From: Gluconobacter aidae
Lineage (GTDB): Bacteria > Pseudomonadota > Alphaproteobacteria > Acetobacterales > Acetobacteraceae
NCBI RefSeq assembly: GCF_009547075.1
Contig: NZ_WIPH01000019.1
Span: 1 to 45,464 of the forward strand
Direction: 5' to 3'
DNA: 45,464 bases
Position 1 is the stretch's first letter. Every line of letters begins with the position of its first letter. Shown here one piece after another: positions 34,415 to 43,597 of this stretch. A program made the translations under genes and the position numbers. Under the pieces are notes generated by a model. It made no database searches, was not told the origin of the DNA, and was given only the letters and a program-made list of their open reading frames with translations.

Positions 34415-35062
34415 TCAGTCTTCCAGCATGGCAGGACCTTGAGGCAGACAACTCCACTCTGCGGCCTGACCGAAGGGTTCCTCCTCGCCAGGCGGTGGAG
34501 AGACGACATTGCCTGACAGCACCAGCAGCCGGTTCAGCGGCTCCCACTCAAGAAGTGTTTCAAGCAGAGCAGTTGCGCAGTTCAAACGCAGAAAAGGGCT
34601 GTCCTGCGTCAGTTCTGTCATCAGGTCTGTCCGTAGTTCGAGGACGGATTCCTGCAACCCGCACGGCCGCAACCAGGACGCCCGCTGTCGTGCGAGCCGG
34701 TACAGACAGAGATCATGAGGCGGTCGATCCTGCGGCCCACCCAGCACGCGGCGCAGGAACGACATGTGAAACCCCGCCAGAATAAAGGGTCTCGGGGCAT
34801 CCACCGGCATCAGGGCCCGGAACAGGGGATCACTGATGGTCAGAGCGGGCTGCCCGTGCTCGTCAAGACTTTCCTCAAGATGACCCGAGGTGCGCTGGGG
34901 TTCCCCCAGCCAGAGCAGGCTGCGCCCTTCGACAAAGCCATCTCTCTGCAGCAGCGTGACGGGAGCGCCCGCATAGGGCGCTCCCTTCTGATCGGGCGTC
35001 ATGTCGAGCAGTTTCAGGCGCGTGATGGGCCAGCGCGGCAGCCGGATCGGACCCTGGGTCAT
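34415..35062 (-). CDS. Hypothetical protein, third gene of an unknown operon (215 aa)
   Basis: A 215-residue protein with no recognised family. It is rich in Pro, Leu and Arg (GFHMSFLRRVLGG; RPPHDLCLYRLARQRASWL) with an acidic, Pro-rich C-terminus, and has no signal peptide or membrane segment. Its ATG overlaps the stop of the upstream gene by 4 bases (ATGA), which supports it as a real coupled gene. The two genes before it in the operon are equally unknown. Confidence 0.6.
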   Translation of the reverse strand: MTQGPIRLPRWPITRLKLLDMTPDQKGAPYAGAPVTLLQRDGFVEGRSLLWLGEPQRTSGHLEESLDEHGQPALTISDPLFRALMPVDAPRPFILAGFHMSFLRRVLGGPQDRPPHDLCLYRLARQRASWLRPCGLQESVLELRTDLMTELTQDSPFLRLNCATALLETLLEWEPLNRLLVLSGNVVSPPPGEEEPFGQAAEWSCLPQGPAMLED

Positions 35063-35712
35063 GACCCGCCTCCCGCGCGCAGCTGCGCCACAAGGGCGAG
35101 GAAACGCTTCTGTAACTGCGCTGGCTCAAGCAGATCGTTGAGATACCAGATCTCGGGCGTAAGACGCTGCTGCCGGTAGACCTCCAGTCTTCGGTCGAAC
35201 TGCGCTAGCAGATGGGATTCCCAATTGTTTCGGGTCACGCGGTCCGCACCGCAGGCACCCACGATCTCAACGTACCGAACCCGATCCTGAAACCGGATCC
35301 CCAGATCCGAAAAGAAGCGTTCCGGTGCCGCGATCTGGATGGGGGGCTCGACGTCCAGTGTAATGTCGGAAGGGGTAACCGGACACAGGGCTTCCCACGC
35401 GATCCGCTCGGGCGTGGAGTTGAGCTGCGTCCCATCTTCGGCAATTTTCCCTCCTGTCGGCAGATCGTTCCAGCACGCCATGGCCGCTTTGATGACTGCC
35501 GCCCAGGCCCAGGTTCCGCAGTCGCCAAGCCGGGTCAGGTGTTGCCCGGCCGGTGTTGGGATATAACGAAACAAGGAGCTGGGCGGCTGAGCGCGCAGAC
35601 GCAGGCTCAGTTCGCGGTAGAGACGGAGGTCGTCCGGTGTGGGCTCGAAGAAAGAGCGCGCGACAGAGCACCCAGCACCCGTCCGGGTGCTGGAGGAAGG
35701 AAAGAGCAACAT
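35059..35712 (-). CDS. Hypothetical protein, second gene of an unknown operon (217 aa)
   Basis: A 217-residue protein, family not recognised. The start at 35712 has AGGAC 8 nt upstream; the frame is open to 35835 but without a signal. Visible features are an alpha-helical opening (DDLRLYRELSLRLRAQ), a Trp-rich middle (DCGTWAWAAVIKAAMACW) and a basic helical C-terminus (FDRRLEVYRQQRL). It overlaps the next gene by ATGA. It appears soluble. Confidence 0.6.
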   Translation of the reverse strand: MLLFPSSSTRTGAGCSVARSFFEPTPDDLRLYRELSLRLRAQPPSSLFRYIPTPAGQHLTRLGDCGTWAWAAVIKAAMACWNDLPTGGKIAEDGTQLNSTPERIAWEALCPVTPSDITLDVEPPIQIAAPERFFSDLGIRFQDRVRYVEIVGACGADRVTRNNWESHLLAQFDRRLEVYRQQRLTPEIWYLNDLLEPAQLQKRFLALVAQLRAGGGS

Positions 35713-35794
35713 GATCGATTGTCCTGAATAAGAAGAGCACAGCGGCAACGCGCAGGGATGCTGCCGCGGGATAGAAGCGGAAACGAAGCTGACG

Positions 35795-36412
35795 TCAGCG
35801 GGCGACGGCGAGCACTTCGGAAAGCGGAAGCTCACTCAGCACGCCAGAGAGAATGCGGCCGGCGACGAACACGTCGTGAATCAAAGAGGCCGGATGATAT
35901 GGAGCGCTTGTTTGCGGATCGTAGAGCTTCCAGATGCGACGATAATCGTCGTGACCGACAATCAGGTTTGAAAACAGGCCTCTCATCAGCCTGTCAAAAC
36001 GCAGAACTCGCAGATCATCCCCGTGAGGCAAAGGCGCGAGCCAGCACTGGACACGACCGTCCAGTGGAACGATCAGTGTCGGTGCGCCATGCTCCTTTCC
36101 CACGCCCTGGCCGTTCTCGATCGCCTCAAGAAAAGGTCGATGAACAAGATCGTTCCGCAGTTCCGGATCAAGACTCAGGAAGACCGACGTATTGATCGTA
36201 TCATGCGGAATGTGCGTCACGGTGAACTGTTCGGTCGGAGACCACAGACACATGCGTTCAGCAGAGTGGCGAGCACTGCCGGAATTACCGACCAGCAGAT
36301 CGAGCAGGCAGGCTTCAATCAAAGTGGAGGCACCACTCCTTGGATGAGCAGGAGAGCCTGTGGGAGCGAGCCCGATAATCCGCGCTGGAATGTCAGAGGG
36401 AGAGAAAGACAT
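35795..36412 (-). CDS. Hypothetical protein, first gene of an unknown operon (205 aa)
   Basis: A 205-residue protein of unknown family. The C-terminal half contains a conserved-looking stretch (RRIWKLYDPQTSAPYHPASL) followed by a helix (VLSELPLSEVL). There is no signal peptide, membrane segment or metal motif. It lies 82 nt before the second gene of the group and is transcribed away from the relaxase control region. All three proteins have similar length (205-217 residues), which hints at a complex, but no sequence similarity among them is evident by eye. Confidence 0.55.
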   Translation of the reverse strand: MSFSPSDIPARIIGLAPTGSPAHPRSGASTLIEACLLDLLVGNSGSARHSAERMCLWSPTEQFTVTHIPHDTINTSVFLSLDPELRNDLVHRPFLEAIENGQGVGKEHGAPTLIVPLDGRVQCWLAPLPHGDDLRVLRFDRLMRGLFSNLIVGHDDYRRIWKLYDPQTSAPYHPASLIHDVFVAGRILSGVLSELPLSEVLAVAR

Positions 36413-36547
36413 AGGAGATCCAGTAAAAGACTGTGATCACCCGCAGGGTCTTGCCATCAGGCAGAGAGAACCTCTGGGGCGAGAGCCGCAGCGCAGCTCC
36501 CCTCCCCTTGTCTGCAGAAGAAAAAGACCTCCTCCGCTCAGACGTGA

Positions 36548-36578
36548 TGCAACTCCCAGCCCATGTATGTTGCAACTC
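36548..36578. repeat. TGCAACTC direct repeat upstream of the unknown operon
   Basis: TGCAACTC occurs at 36548-36555 and 36571-36578, start points 23 bp apart (about two helical turns), in the region expected to hold the promoter of the minus-strand unknown operon. Such spacing suits binding of a regulator to one DNA face. No matching promoter hexamers were clear. Confidence 0.35.
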
Positions 36579-36645
36579 TACCGGTTTTATAAGCCGCGCC
36601 AGCCGGCTATGACCCTACCCTACCTTTCAGGCGAACGCCGATGCA

Positions 36646-36840
36646 ATGACCATCAGGTTCAGCATTTCAGATGAGCTTTGCTATTTTCTCAAAAATCCAC
36701 TGCCACGCACCAAGGGTGCCTTGGTCTGTGATGAGAGACTTTTCAGGATAAATGTCACGCTTTCCGATACAGGCCCTGATTGGGATTCAAATGACTTCAT
36801 GAATGATGAAATCACGATTCTCACACGATCTTCCAAATAA
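36646..36840 (+). CDS. Doubtful small ORF (64 aa)
   Basis: A 64-residue ORF (begins MTIRFSISDELCYFLKN) just before a very A/T-rich stretch. Its composition looks protein-like, with a mix of charged and hydrophobic residues, but there is no Shine-Dalgarno sequence at normal distance. It could be a remnant of a longer gene. Confidence 0.3.
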   Translation: MTIRFSISDELCYFLKNPLPRTKGALVCDERLFRINVTLSDTGPDWDSNDFMNDEITILTRSSK

Positions 36841-37036
36841 GTTTTTGATTACACCAAAAAATAAACAGTGCATATTTGAAAAAAATATGACTGATTTATT
36901 TTTATTTAATCACACAATCGACGGTGTTTTATTCTTAAAATCCGAATTTTTAAAGAAATATCCTGATATCATTAATCAATAATTCTTTGTTATTTTACGA
37001 AAAATCACTCAACGAAATTTTTTATACTTCTCGCGC
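36841..37036. other. AT-rich control region before the relaxase operon
   Basis: A strongly A/T-rich stretch with many A and T runs and no gene. It ends in CAACGAAATTTTTT (37010-37023), a near copy of the ACAACGAA-plus-T-tract element that follows at 37037. Its place directly before mobilisation genes makes it a candidate for a transfer origin or for the promoter/regulator-binding region of the operon. No nic-site consensus was recognised. Confidence 0.45.
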
Positions 37037-37076
37037 ACAACGAATTTTTTTTATGAAGCACACTCTGTCAGCTTCA
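37037..37076 (+). repeat. Diverged control repeat, copy A (before the relaxase operon)
   Basis: ACAACGAA followed by eight T (37037-37052), then an inverted repeat TGAAGC (37054-37059)/GCTTCA (37071-37076) with an 11-nt loop, then a small ORF starting MSQ. The same order of elements occurs at 43598-43660 before the recombinase gene. This looks like a duplicated regulatory or recombination segment. Confidence 0.6.
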
Positions 37077-37079
37077 GTG

Positions 37080-37139
37080 ATGTCGCAACAGACACTCACA
37101 CCAGCGATGACGCTGAGCAGAAGGATATACTTCAAATGA
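37080..37139 (+). CDS. Possible 19-aa leader ORF
   Basis: A 19-residue ORF (MSQQTLTPAMTLSRRIYFK) whose stop overlaps the ATG of the next gene by ATGA. The parallel small ORF before the recombinase starts MSSQ and overlaps its downstream gene in the same way. There is no good ribosome binding site here, so it may be a decayed counterpart. Confidence 0.35.
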   Translation: MSQQTLTPAMTLSRRIYFK

Positions 37140-37573
37140 CAAAAATTAGCAAAGCAGACATGCGCCGCGCGATGGAAAACAGTCGTCAAAAGCTCAAAGG
37201 GCACACGCTCTCGGAGATTTTGGACAGGAACTTTGCCGTCATTGAAGACATCATCGGTCAACGTGCTGACTGGGCCATTGTCAGCGACGCGCTGGCAGCT
37301 CTCGGGATCACAGACTCAGACGGTAATGCTTATGCTGAGACGACGATCAGACAGAACTGGTACAGGGTCCGTCAGAGACGTCAGAACGCTATAAAGCGAA
37401 ACGGTGTTACTCTCAAAGCGAACAAGACACCACGCCTCGATCCGCAGGCGCAGCAGGAGAGTCGTCCTGCAGAGCAAAAAATTTTCTCAGAAGATCATCC
37501 ACAACATTCTGAAGATCTCGGCAAACCAAAATCGCTGTTCAATCAAAGAAAATCGATACTCAATAACAGATAA
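37136..37573 (+). CDS. Putative DNA-binding mobilisation accessory protein
   Basis: A 145-residue basic protein. Residues 38-80 (DWAIVSDALAALGITD, then ETTIRQNWYRVRQRR) have the look of a helix-turn-helix seen in small plasmid proteins encoded next to transfer genes. The C-terminal third is Gln/Lys/Ser-rich and probably disordered. AAGGA (37121-37125) lies about 10 nt upstream. As first full gene of the relaxase operon it may help assemble the relaxosome or regulate the operon; the exact family was not identified. Confidence 0.55.
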   Translation: MTKISKADMRRAMENSRQKLKGHTLSEILDRNFAVIEDIIGQRADWAIVSDALAALGITDSDGNAYAETTIRQNWYRVRQRRQNAIKRNGVTLKANKTPRLDPQAQQESRPAEQKIFSEDHPQHSEDLGKPKSLFNQRKSILNNR

Positions 37574-37630
37574 AATAAATCTCAAAATTTGAAAATCCTG
37601 CCACAAATTCAGACGCTACGGTGATCCATC

Positions 37631-37927
37631 ATGTGTGCAACCTCTGACAAGAGGCACGTCGCGCAGGAAGATATTCTCGCGATCCTCAGTGTTATTCTTG
37701 AAACACTACAAATTCAGGACAAAAAACTTGAACTCCTTTTAAAGGCTTTGAGCGCTCCCGAAAAAGACGAGCAACTCCTCCCGGATACGCTGCAATCTCT
37801 TGCGACCGTTCTGAAAGCTTATGATGCAGCGCTCTCTGCAAATAATCAGCTGATATCAGCTTTTCCGGAGGTCATGAGCCGCGCGATCAATCAGGCATTC
37901 GAAAACCACGTCGTGGATGGTTTCTGA
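37631..37927 (+). CDS. Small helical protein of the relaxase operon (98 aa)
   Basis: A 98-residue protein predicted to be nearly all helix (EDILAILSVILETLQIQDKK; LPDTLQSLATVLKAYDAAL), suited to coiled-coil oligomerisation. Its 3' end overlaps the most upstream relaxase start codon (37917), or lies 1 nt before a second start (37929), so the two are coupled. It may be a relaxosome accessory protein by position only. Confidence 0.55.
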   Translation: MCATSDKRHVAQEDILAILSVILETLQIQDKKLELLLKALSAPEKDEQLLPDTLQSLATVLKAYDAALSANNQLISAFPEVMSRAINQAFENHVVDGF

Positions 37928-40900
37928 AATGATGACGTATCGCACAGGCATCGCAGACCGGCCGTCGGATGCTTCTTTTATGATTGCACATCTGAAAGAG
38001 CCGACTGTCTCAATCAGCGAGGCCTGTCAGGCTGCATATTATACAGGTGTCGATACAGTGCAGGCCGTCACAACCAGTGAGACAGTGGCGCGCCTGGGTT
38101 CGACAGTCCATCCACGCGCGCAGAAGGGACTGGGCCTACGACCAGGTCATCCCATCACAGATCTTGAACTTGCGAATGTCATGAGCGGACGACGTGCGGA
38201 TGGAAACCGCGTCCCAGGCAAGCAGATTCAGAAAACAACAGCCAGCATAGCTTCGGTGCTTGAACTGTCGTCAAACAGTCTTCCTGACGCGCTCACATTA
38301 AAACGCATCTCTGGAATTCTGCGAAAGAAAATCCCCCGAACGCAGAAAGCTCTTCTCCGACAACAGGCCGCGGCAAAGCGGTTGTTTGCACTGTACGGGC
38401 TTCCGTCCGATCAGAAAGCAGGACCGGAGCTTCTGCGGCGTTTTGGAGACGGTTTTGACTATAATGGCCTCTCCATAAACCAGGATCGGTTCTTAAAATC
38501 TTTAGGACACAAACATGAGTCAGTTGGTTATATCGATCTGACTTTTTCAGCCGATAAATCCCTTTCGGTTGCATGGGCGCTTGCAAGAACACCCGCGGAA
38601 CGCGCCTGTCTCTTGCAGGCGCATCAGGATGCTGTGTCGCGTGTCATGCGTGATGTCGAGGCAATAATCGGACGCGCGCGGCGTGGCAAGGCGGGACGTG
38701 ATGGGTATGACTCTGGCGCCATCGCATGGTTCGGGTTCCTGCACTATACGGCGCGACCAACGGTTTATGTCCCTGAAAACGGTCAGGACAATAACCTACA
38801 GACGCAACTGGTGACGGTCCGAACACCCGGTGATCCTCAATTACATACGCACTGCGTTATTCCGAACTTCGTTTTCACGGAATCAGGGCATGTCGGCGGT
38901 CTTGATCTTGCGCGTCTCCAGGGACGCGTCAAAGAGATCGGGGCGCTCTATCAGGCCTATGTCGCAGACAATCTTCGACAGAATGGTGCAGAAGTCGCCC
39001 TCAATCAGAAAACCGGAGCGGCTCAGCTGGTGCAAGTGCCAGAAGAAGTTCGCACAGCGTTTTCAAAAAGAACACGCCAGGGAGAGGATGCAGCCCAGGA
39101 CTATGCCCGACAACAGAATGTCGACTGGTCCCGTCTTGATGCTGATCAGAAAATACGTTTCCTGAAGCAGGGGATACAGGGGAACCCGCGACAACCCAAG
39201 ACAGACGATCTGGCAGATCAGGATGCATGGCAGCAGACAATAACTCAACTGGGATGGACGATTCCTGATTTTCTGACCGGACACGACACGGGGACATTAC
39301 ACGATCCAGCGTCCCGGCTTGACGCGGCTCACCGCCTGACCTGTGCGTTTCTTGAAGATCCTTTCCAAAAAAGCGCCGTTCTGGACGGATCGATTATTCG
39401 ACTTTGCGCAGCACGCGCCTTGATTGATGTCGGCATCGACACCTCCGCAGACATCGACACGGTCGTTTCTATGGTCCGCGAGAACCCGATCATGATCGAC
39501 GGTATTCGGACTGAAGTTCTCTCCATAGTTAATGAAGACCGCCGAGGAGATCCTCGCCTGCGCATCACCACAAGACTTCAGGCAGATCACGAGAAGGAGG
39601 TTATCGATCGCGCCCTTAAAGCCGCCAACAATCATTTCGGCGCTTTAAGCGAGGCTGAAATCGATCTCGCGATCGCTGCTGGTGGTCTTAATTTCCGGGG
39701 CAAGCATGGAAGAAGCCAGCGTCAGGCCATGAGCATACTGGGCACCCAAGGGCGTCTGGCTGTACTCATCGGCGTTGCCGGCTCCGGAAAAACGACATTG
39801 CTGACGCCACTTGTACATGCCTGGGCGCAAAGCGGTCATACGGTTTGGGGAACGGCCGTGGCCTGGAGACAGGCCGACGATCTTGTTGGTGCAGGTATCG
39901 CTCAGCACCGCCTTGTCGCGACCCATCCTCTTCTTTGCGGGATAAAGAACGGCAATATTCGACTGGATTCCCGATCGGTCCTGATTGTCGACGAACTGAG
40001 TCTGCTGAGTACGGTGCAGCTTCTGGCGCTGCTCCGCGCCCAGGCTATGACGGGCTGCAGGCTGGTAATGATTGGGGATGCCCGGCAATGCCAGTCCGTC
40101 GATGCGGGACCGACCGTTGGCCTGCTTCAGCGCGCATTGGGAAAAGAAAAAATCCCGGAATTACTCTCCAGTGTGCGACAGCAGACAGAGACTGAACGGG
40201 CCACAGCTCTCCTTTTCCGCCATGGCAGAGCATTGGAAGCACTGCGCCGAAAATTTGAAGATGGATCCCTTCTCTTTGCAGACGGCGACGACCATCAGGT
40301 CGCTGAACACATCGCCGATCTCTGGCTGGAACGGCATATTGTCTTGAAAAAGGAGACACAAAATACACTGACAGTCAGCGCGCCAACGAACGCTGACGCC
40401 CGTATGATCGCTTCTGTAATCCGCGACCGGAGGCGCTCTATTGGCGAGCTCGACAAAGACCTTGTGATCCTCAAAGCGATGGATCAGCACGGGACGCCCT
40501 ACGATCTCCCTTTGGCACGTGGCGACAGGGTTCGTCTTTTCAAGAGAACAAATGCAAAACGCGATGATGGTAAGCGCGGGATCATCGGCAATAATGGCAG
40601 TGTGCTGGAAGTGCTCGATTACAGATACGGCGGTCTCTATCTCAGAAACAGTCATGGCACTTGCGGCTGGGTCGACCTGGAAACTCTGGCAAGCCCGCAA
40701 GACGACCGGGTTCTTCTGGGATATGGCGATGTCCTGACAATCGATGCATCACAGGGACTGACATCGACCGAACATATCCTGGCCATGCCACGGGGGTCGG
40801 GACATCTTGACGCTCATCGCGCCTATGTAGGCGCGAGCCGACATCGCTTCAGGAACTGGATCGTGACATCTGAGCGCGCTGAGCGACGGAATATCATGTC

Positions 40901-41981
40901 ACGACGCGGCATGGGGAGCAGGCAATCCATCGGCCGCGACGACATCCTGACAGCCATGGCCGATAATCTGGACCGACGCGACCAGAGGCTGTCCGCCCTT
41001 TCCTTACTGGAAGACGCCAGAACACTCCGCGCGGATGCTTTAAAGAGTTTTCATAAAACACTGCTTCAGGCCGAGCGGCGCAATGCCCCCTTATCCCTTA
41101 AACTGCGGTTGAAACAGGCGCGTCAGAAGCAGATCCTGCAGGGCAGTTCGTCTCTCAAGCCTGTTGAAGAACTCCTGAGGTCCCCCTTGCCTGAAATCGG
41201 CTTCCGATCACAAGACATGACCGAAAATCTGAAAACATCCCTTCGAACACAGACCTACATCGCCATCGCAAAAAACAGTGTCTGGTTCGAGAAGTCACAT
41301 CGACGTCGACGTCGACGCGAGGCTGTCGCCGAAGCGCTTCAACGAACCGGCCTGTCAGATAACCCTCAGTGGCATTGCATTGCCCGCGATGTCTCGCCTG
41401 AAGACCTCGATCTGACAGCGGATGCGGAATATCGCGCTCTTTTGTCACGCGGGAAAAAAGATGCAAATGGTCTCTGGATTGATGCAGATGCACTCCGATC
41501 GATTCAAAATCGACTTCTCAGACAAGGACGGGATGCAAGGCGCCTGAAACCCTGTGGTCTGAAATACGCGACAGCGCAGGTTGAGCGATTATTTGACCTG
41601 ACAGCGCGTCATCTGGACAGACCAGGAGCAGACAATCCGGCAAGTTCCCTCGCCCTGCTTCTGTCTTCGCCTGCGCGCCAGTCGTTTAGCGCTGCGGCAA
41701 CACTTGTTGCCGATCTTCAGGAGATGGGGATGACAATCTCCCGCGATCCGACATCCGTCGCCAATCGTATCTATCTTGACCAGAAGCATGTTGCACAGGC
41801 GCTCTCGAGATACGATGTAAAGACAGTAACAGCTGTTTGCGATCGACTTTTGCTGGTTCACGATTTCACAACGAGAAGAGCGCGCTCAACGCCAAGCCCA
41901 GCACTGAAAAGAGAAAATCGGAAGAATAGTCCGGCCATGAGGCGATCGCGCAGGGAACAGAAAGACAGAGAGCGAGACTGA
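37917..41981 (+). CDS. MobF-family relaxase-helicase (TraI/TrwC-like)
   Basis: A 1354-residue conjugative relaxase. An N-terminal AAYYTG (39-44) offers candidate catalytic tyrosines, followed by segments matching TrwC (GLGLRPG; YIDLTFSADKSLSVAWALA) and the metal-binding histidines of DPQLHTHCVI (about 310). A RecD-like helicase follows with Walker A GVAGSGKTT (about 619-627), Walker B VDELSLLS (about 690) and a late motif (TIDASQGLT). The C-terminal 300 residues are basic. It would nick the transfer origin and unwind the strand. An extra ~100 residues lie between the tyrosine region and the TrwC-like core. Starts at 37917, 37929 and 37932 are possible. No type IV secretion genes are in the window. 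Confidence 0.87.
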   Translation: MVSEMMTYRTGIADRPSDASFMIAHLKEPTVSISEACQAAYYTGVDTVQAVTTSETVARLGSTVHPRAQKGLGLRPGHPITDLELANVMSGRRADGNRVPGKQIQKTTASIASVLELSSNSLPDALTLKRISGILRKKIPRTQKALLRQQAAAKRLFALYGLPSDQKAGPELLRRFGDGFDYNGLSINQDRFLKSLGHKHESVGYIDLTFSADKSLSVAWALARTPAERACLLQAHQDAVSRVMRDVEAIIGRARRGKAGRDGYDSGAIAWFGFLHYTARPTVYVPENGQDNNLQTQLVTVRTPGDPQLHTHCVIPNFVFTESGHVGGLDLARLQGRVKEIGALYQAYVADNLRQNGAEVALNQKTGAAQLVQVPEEVRTAFSKRTRQGEDAAQDYARQQNVDWSRLDADQKIRFLKQGIQGNPRQPKTDDLADQDAWQQTITQLGWTIPDFLTGHDTGTLHDPASRLDAAHRLTCAFLEDPFQKSAVLDGSIIRLCAARALIDVGIDTSADIDTVVSMVRENPIMIDGIRTEVLSIVNEDRRGDPRLRITTRLQADHEKEVIDRALKAANNHFGALSEAEIDLAIAAGGLNFRGKHGRSQRQAMSILGTQGRLAVLIGVAGSGKTTLLTPLVHAWAQSGHTVWGTAVAWRQADDLVGAGIAQHRLVATHPLLCGIKNGNIRLDSRSVLIVDELSLLSTVQLLALLRAQAMTGCRLVMIGDARQCQSVDAGPTVGLLQRALGKEKIPELLSSVRQQTETERATALLFRHGRALEALRRKFEDGSLLFADGDDHQVAEHIADLWLERHIVLKKETQNTLTVSAPTNADARMIASVIRDRRRSIGELDKDLVILKAMDQHGTPYDLPLARGDRVRLFKRTNAKRDDGKRGIIGNNGSVLEVLDYRYGGLYLRNSHGTCGWVDLETLASPQDDRVLLGYGDVLTIDASQGLTSTEHILAMPRGSGHLDAHRAYVGASRHRFRNWIVTSERAERRNIMSRRGMGSRQSIGRDDILTAMADNLDRRDQRLSALSLLEDARTLRADALKSFHKTLLQAERRNAPLSLKLRLKQARQKQILQGSSSLKPVEELLRSPLPEIGFRSQDMTENLKTSLRTQTYIAIAKNSVWFEKSHRRRRRREAVAEALQRTGLSDNPQWHCIARDVSPEDLDLTADAEYRALLSRGKKDANGLWIDADALRSIQNRLLRQGRDARRLKPCGLKYATAQVERLFDLTARHLDRPGADNPASSLALLLSSPARQSFSAAATLVADLQEMGMTISRDPTSVANRIYLDQKHVAQALSRYDVKTVTAVCDRLLLVHDFTTRRARSTPSPALKRENRKNSPAMRRSRREQKDRERD
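41301..41320 (+). repeat. Short CGACGT tandem repeat in the relaxase gene
   Basis: CGACGT is repeated about three times and encodes a run of six arginines in the relaxase C-terminal region. It is a simple-sequence stretch that may vary in copy number without breaking the frame. Confidence 0.5.
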
Positions 41982-41984
41982 ACA

Positions 41985-43466
41985 ATGATCCGAAAACGAC
42001 CAGGCCGCCCCCGTCACAAAGCTCCCGCGCCAATTCCTCCCCTTGAACTGCCGATGTCGTTGCCCGCAGAGAGCATGAATTTGAGACTGCAGGCCGTTCT
42101 CCTTGAAGCCGCATACGCATTTGCTTCGGACCCCAAGGCAGGACCGGAAAAGAACCGGCAGGTCACGGAAGTCATCCCCCCTCGGATGAAGGTCAGAACA
42201 TATTTTTACGGACGTCTGCGTCTCATGAAGATGCAGCGGGAGATGAATTTCCTGACCAAAACCCTGACTGATCCTGACCATCGTGTTTTTGGAGATTTTT
42301 GCTCACTCGCGCAAAAATCTCTTCCTGAGCTGAATTCATGCCTGAGTGCAGCGATGGCCAGACGAAAAACGGGAGCGCAATCCGAACCTCAGGACGACAG
42401 AAAACTGGCGGCTTTAGGAGAACATATCCGTCTGCAGGCACTGACATCGGCGATTAAAACGCTCAGCAGGAAACTTGCCGTAGTGGATGAGGATCGACTT
42501 TTCGAGAATTATAATCTCTTCTGGCGTCCCCTTCTGCAAGACGCATGCGCGGTCATCGGATTTTCAGTTCACGTCGCAATTCGTCTTCGTCTTTTTCATC
42601 CTGAACAACCTCCCAGATGGGGAAGACTGGCATTTCTTTTCGATCTCAGTCGAGCTGTAGAACGTGGACACTTACCACCTGCTGCCCGGCTCATAGACGG
42701 ATCCGCACCCGCTGCAAGACACGCTCAGGATGCATATGTTTGTATCCGAAATGGAAGAGCGGGTGCGCCTGAGACAAGTACCTGTCGAACCAGATTTATG
42801 CTTTTGAAACATCATTTCCACTCCGTTGGACATATTCTGGGAGCGATGAATATTCTGTCCTCAGCTGTCGAAGATCCATCAACAGGAGCAAGAGCCGACT
42901 GGCCAGAGACTAAGGAAGATCTGGGTTATCGCGACATTCGGGCCGGACACACGATCCTGCACCATACAGACTGGGACGACCTGACCACAGGTACCATTGC
43001 TCTGGCTTTAGCACTGCAAAACGAACTCACCGTCAAGCAACAAACGAAACCATCCCCTGAACCCATCTTACGCCTCCATGAACTCGTTCTCATCAAAAGC
43101 GATATCAAAGCTGCCGAGCTTCGGAGAGGCCATCGTTTTACACCTGAGTATCGAAAAAAAAGGCGTCCCATCAGTCCTTTGACGGGTATTGCATTTGAGC
43201 CAGAACCTCTTTTTGGTCCGAAAATTCCAAAAGGTTTCAATTCTTCGACTTGGATCACCACCTCTGCTTTCTCTTGTCAGGCCGTCCCCTCCTATCGTGA
43301 AAATGATCTTTTCCCAACATCGCTGGCCTCGGTGGGACAGGATAAGACAGAAGAGGCCATTGATCATGACGCAGAGGACAGGACGCTTTGCGTAATTACT
43401 TTTTCCGAAGTGCCAGAGGTTTTTCTTGATATCTTCAGGAAATATATTCCTCCCAATCAAAAATAA
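41985..43466 (+). CDS. Hypothetical protein downstream of the relaxase (493 aa)
   Basis: A 493-residue protein beginning 3 nt after the relaxase stop, so it belongs to the same operon. Family not recognised. The N-terminus is basic and Pro-rich (MIRKRPGRPRHKAPAP, an AT-hook-like RPGRPR). The middle is helical, and there are several His/Trp-rich stretches (RFMLLKHHFHSVGHILGAMN; HTILHHTDWDD). No signal peptide or clear membrane helix. A role in mobilisation is suggested only by position. Confidence 0.55.
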   Translation: MIRKRPGRPRHKAPAPIPPLELPMSLPAESMNLRLQAVLLEAAYAFASDPKAGPEKNRQVTEVIPPRMKVRTYFYGRLRLMKMQREMNFLTKTLTDPDHRVFGDFCSLAQKSLPELNSCLSAAMARRKTGAQSEPQDDRKLAALGEHIRLQALTSAIKTLSRKLAVVDEDRLFENYNLFWRPLLQDACAVIGFSVHVAIRLRLFHPEQPPRWGRLAFLFDLSRAVERGHLPPAARLIDGSAPAARHAQDAYVCIRNGRAGAPETSTCRTRFMLLKHHFHSVGHILGAMNILSSAVEDPSTGARADWPETKEDLGYRDIRAGHTILHHTDWDDLTTGTIALALALQNELTVKQQTKPSPEPILRLHELVLIKSDIKAAELRRGHRFTPEYRKKRRPISPLTGIAFEPEPLFGPKIPKGFNSSTWITTSAFSCQAVPSYRENDLFPTSLASVGQDKTEEAIDHDAEDRTLCVITFSEVPEVFLDIFRKYIPPNQK

Positions 43467-43597
43467 GGCAGCCTCCAAAAAGGATACTGGAGCGCACCTG
43501 ATCAGCAACGTTCAGAGGTAACGAGCAACACCCCCCTTTTTTGATGACCTTGGATCACACGTGTAGACATTCATTAAGATTATTTAATATTTCAGCG

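Noticed and set aside
37022-37261. 79-residue minus-strand ORF in the relaxase control region
   Set aside because: Covers the conserved hairpin and the start of a credible + strand gene; no ribosome binding site.
41301-41320. CGACGT tandem copies considered as iterons or a CRISPR-like array
   Set aside because: Only about three 6-bp units without spacers, inside the relaxase coding frame, encoding an Arg run.
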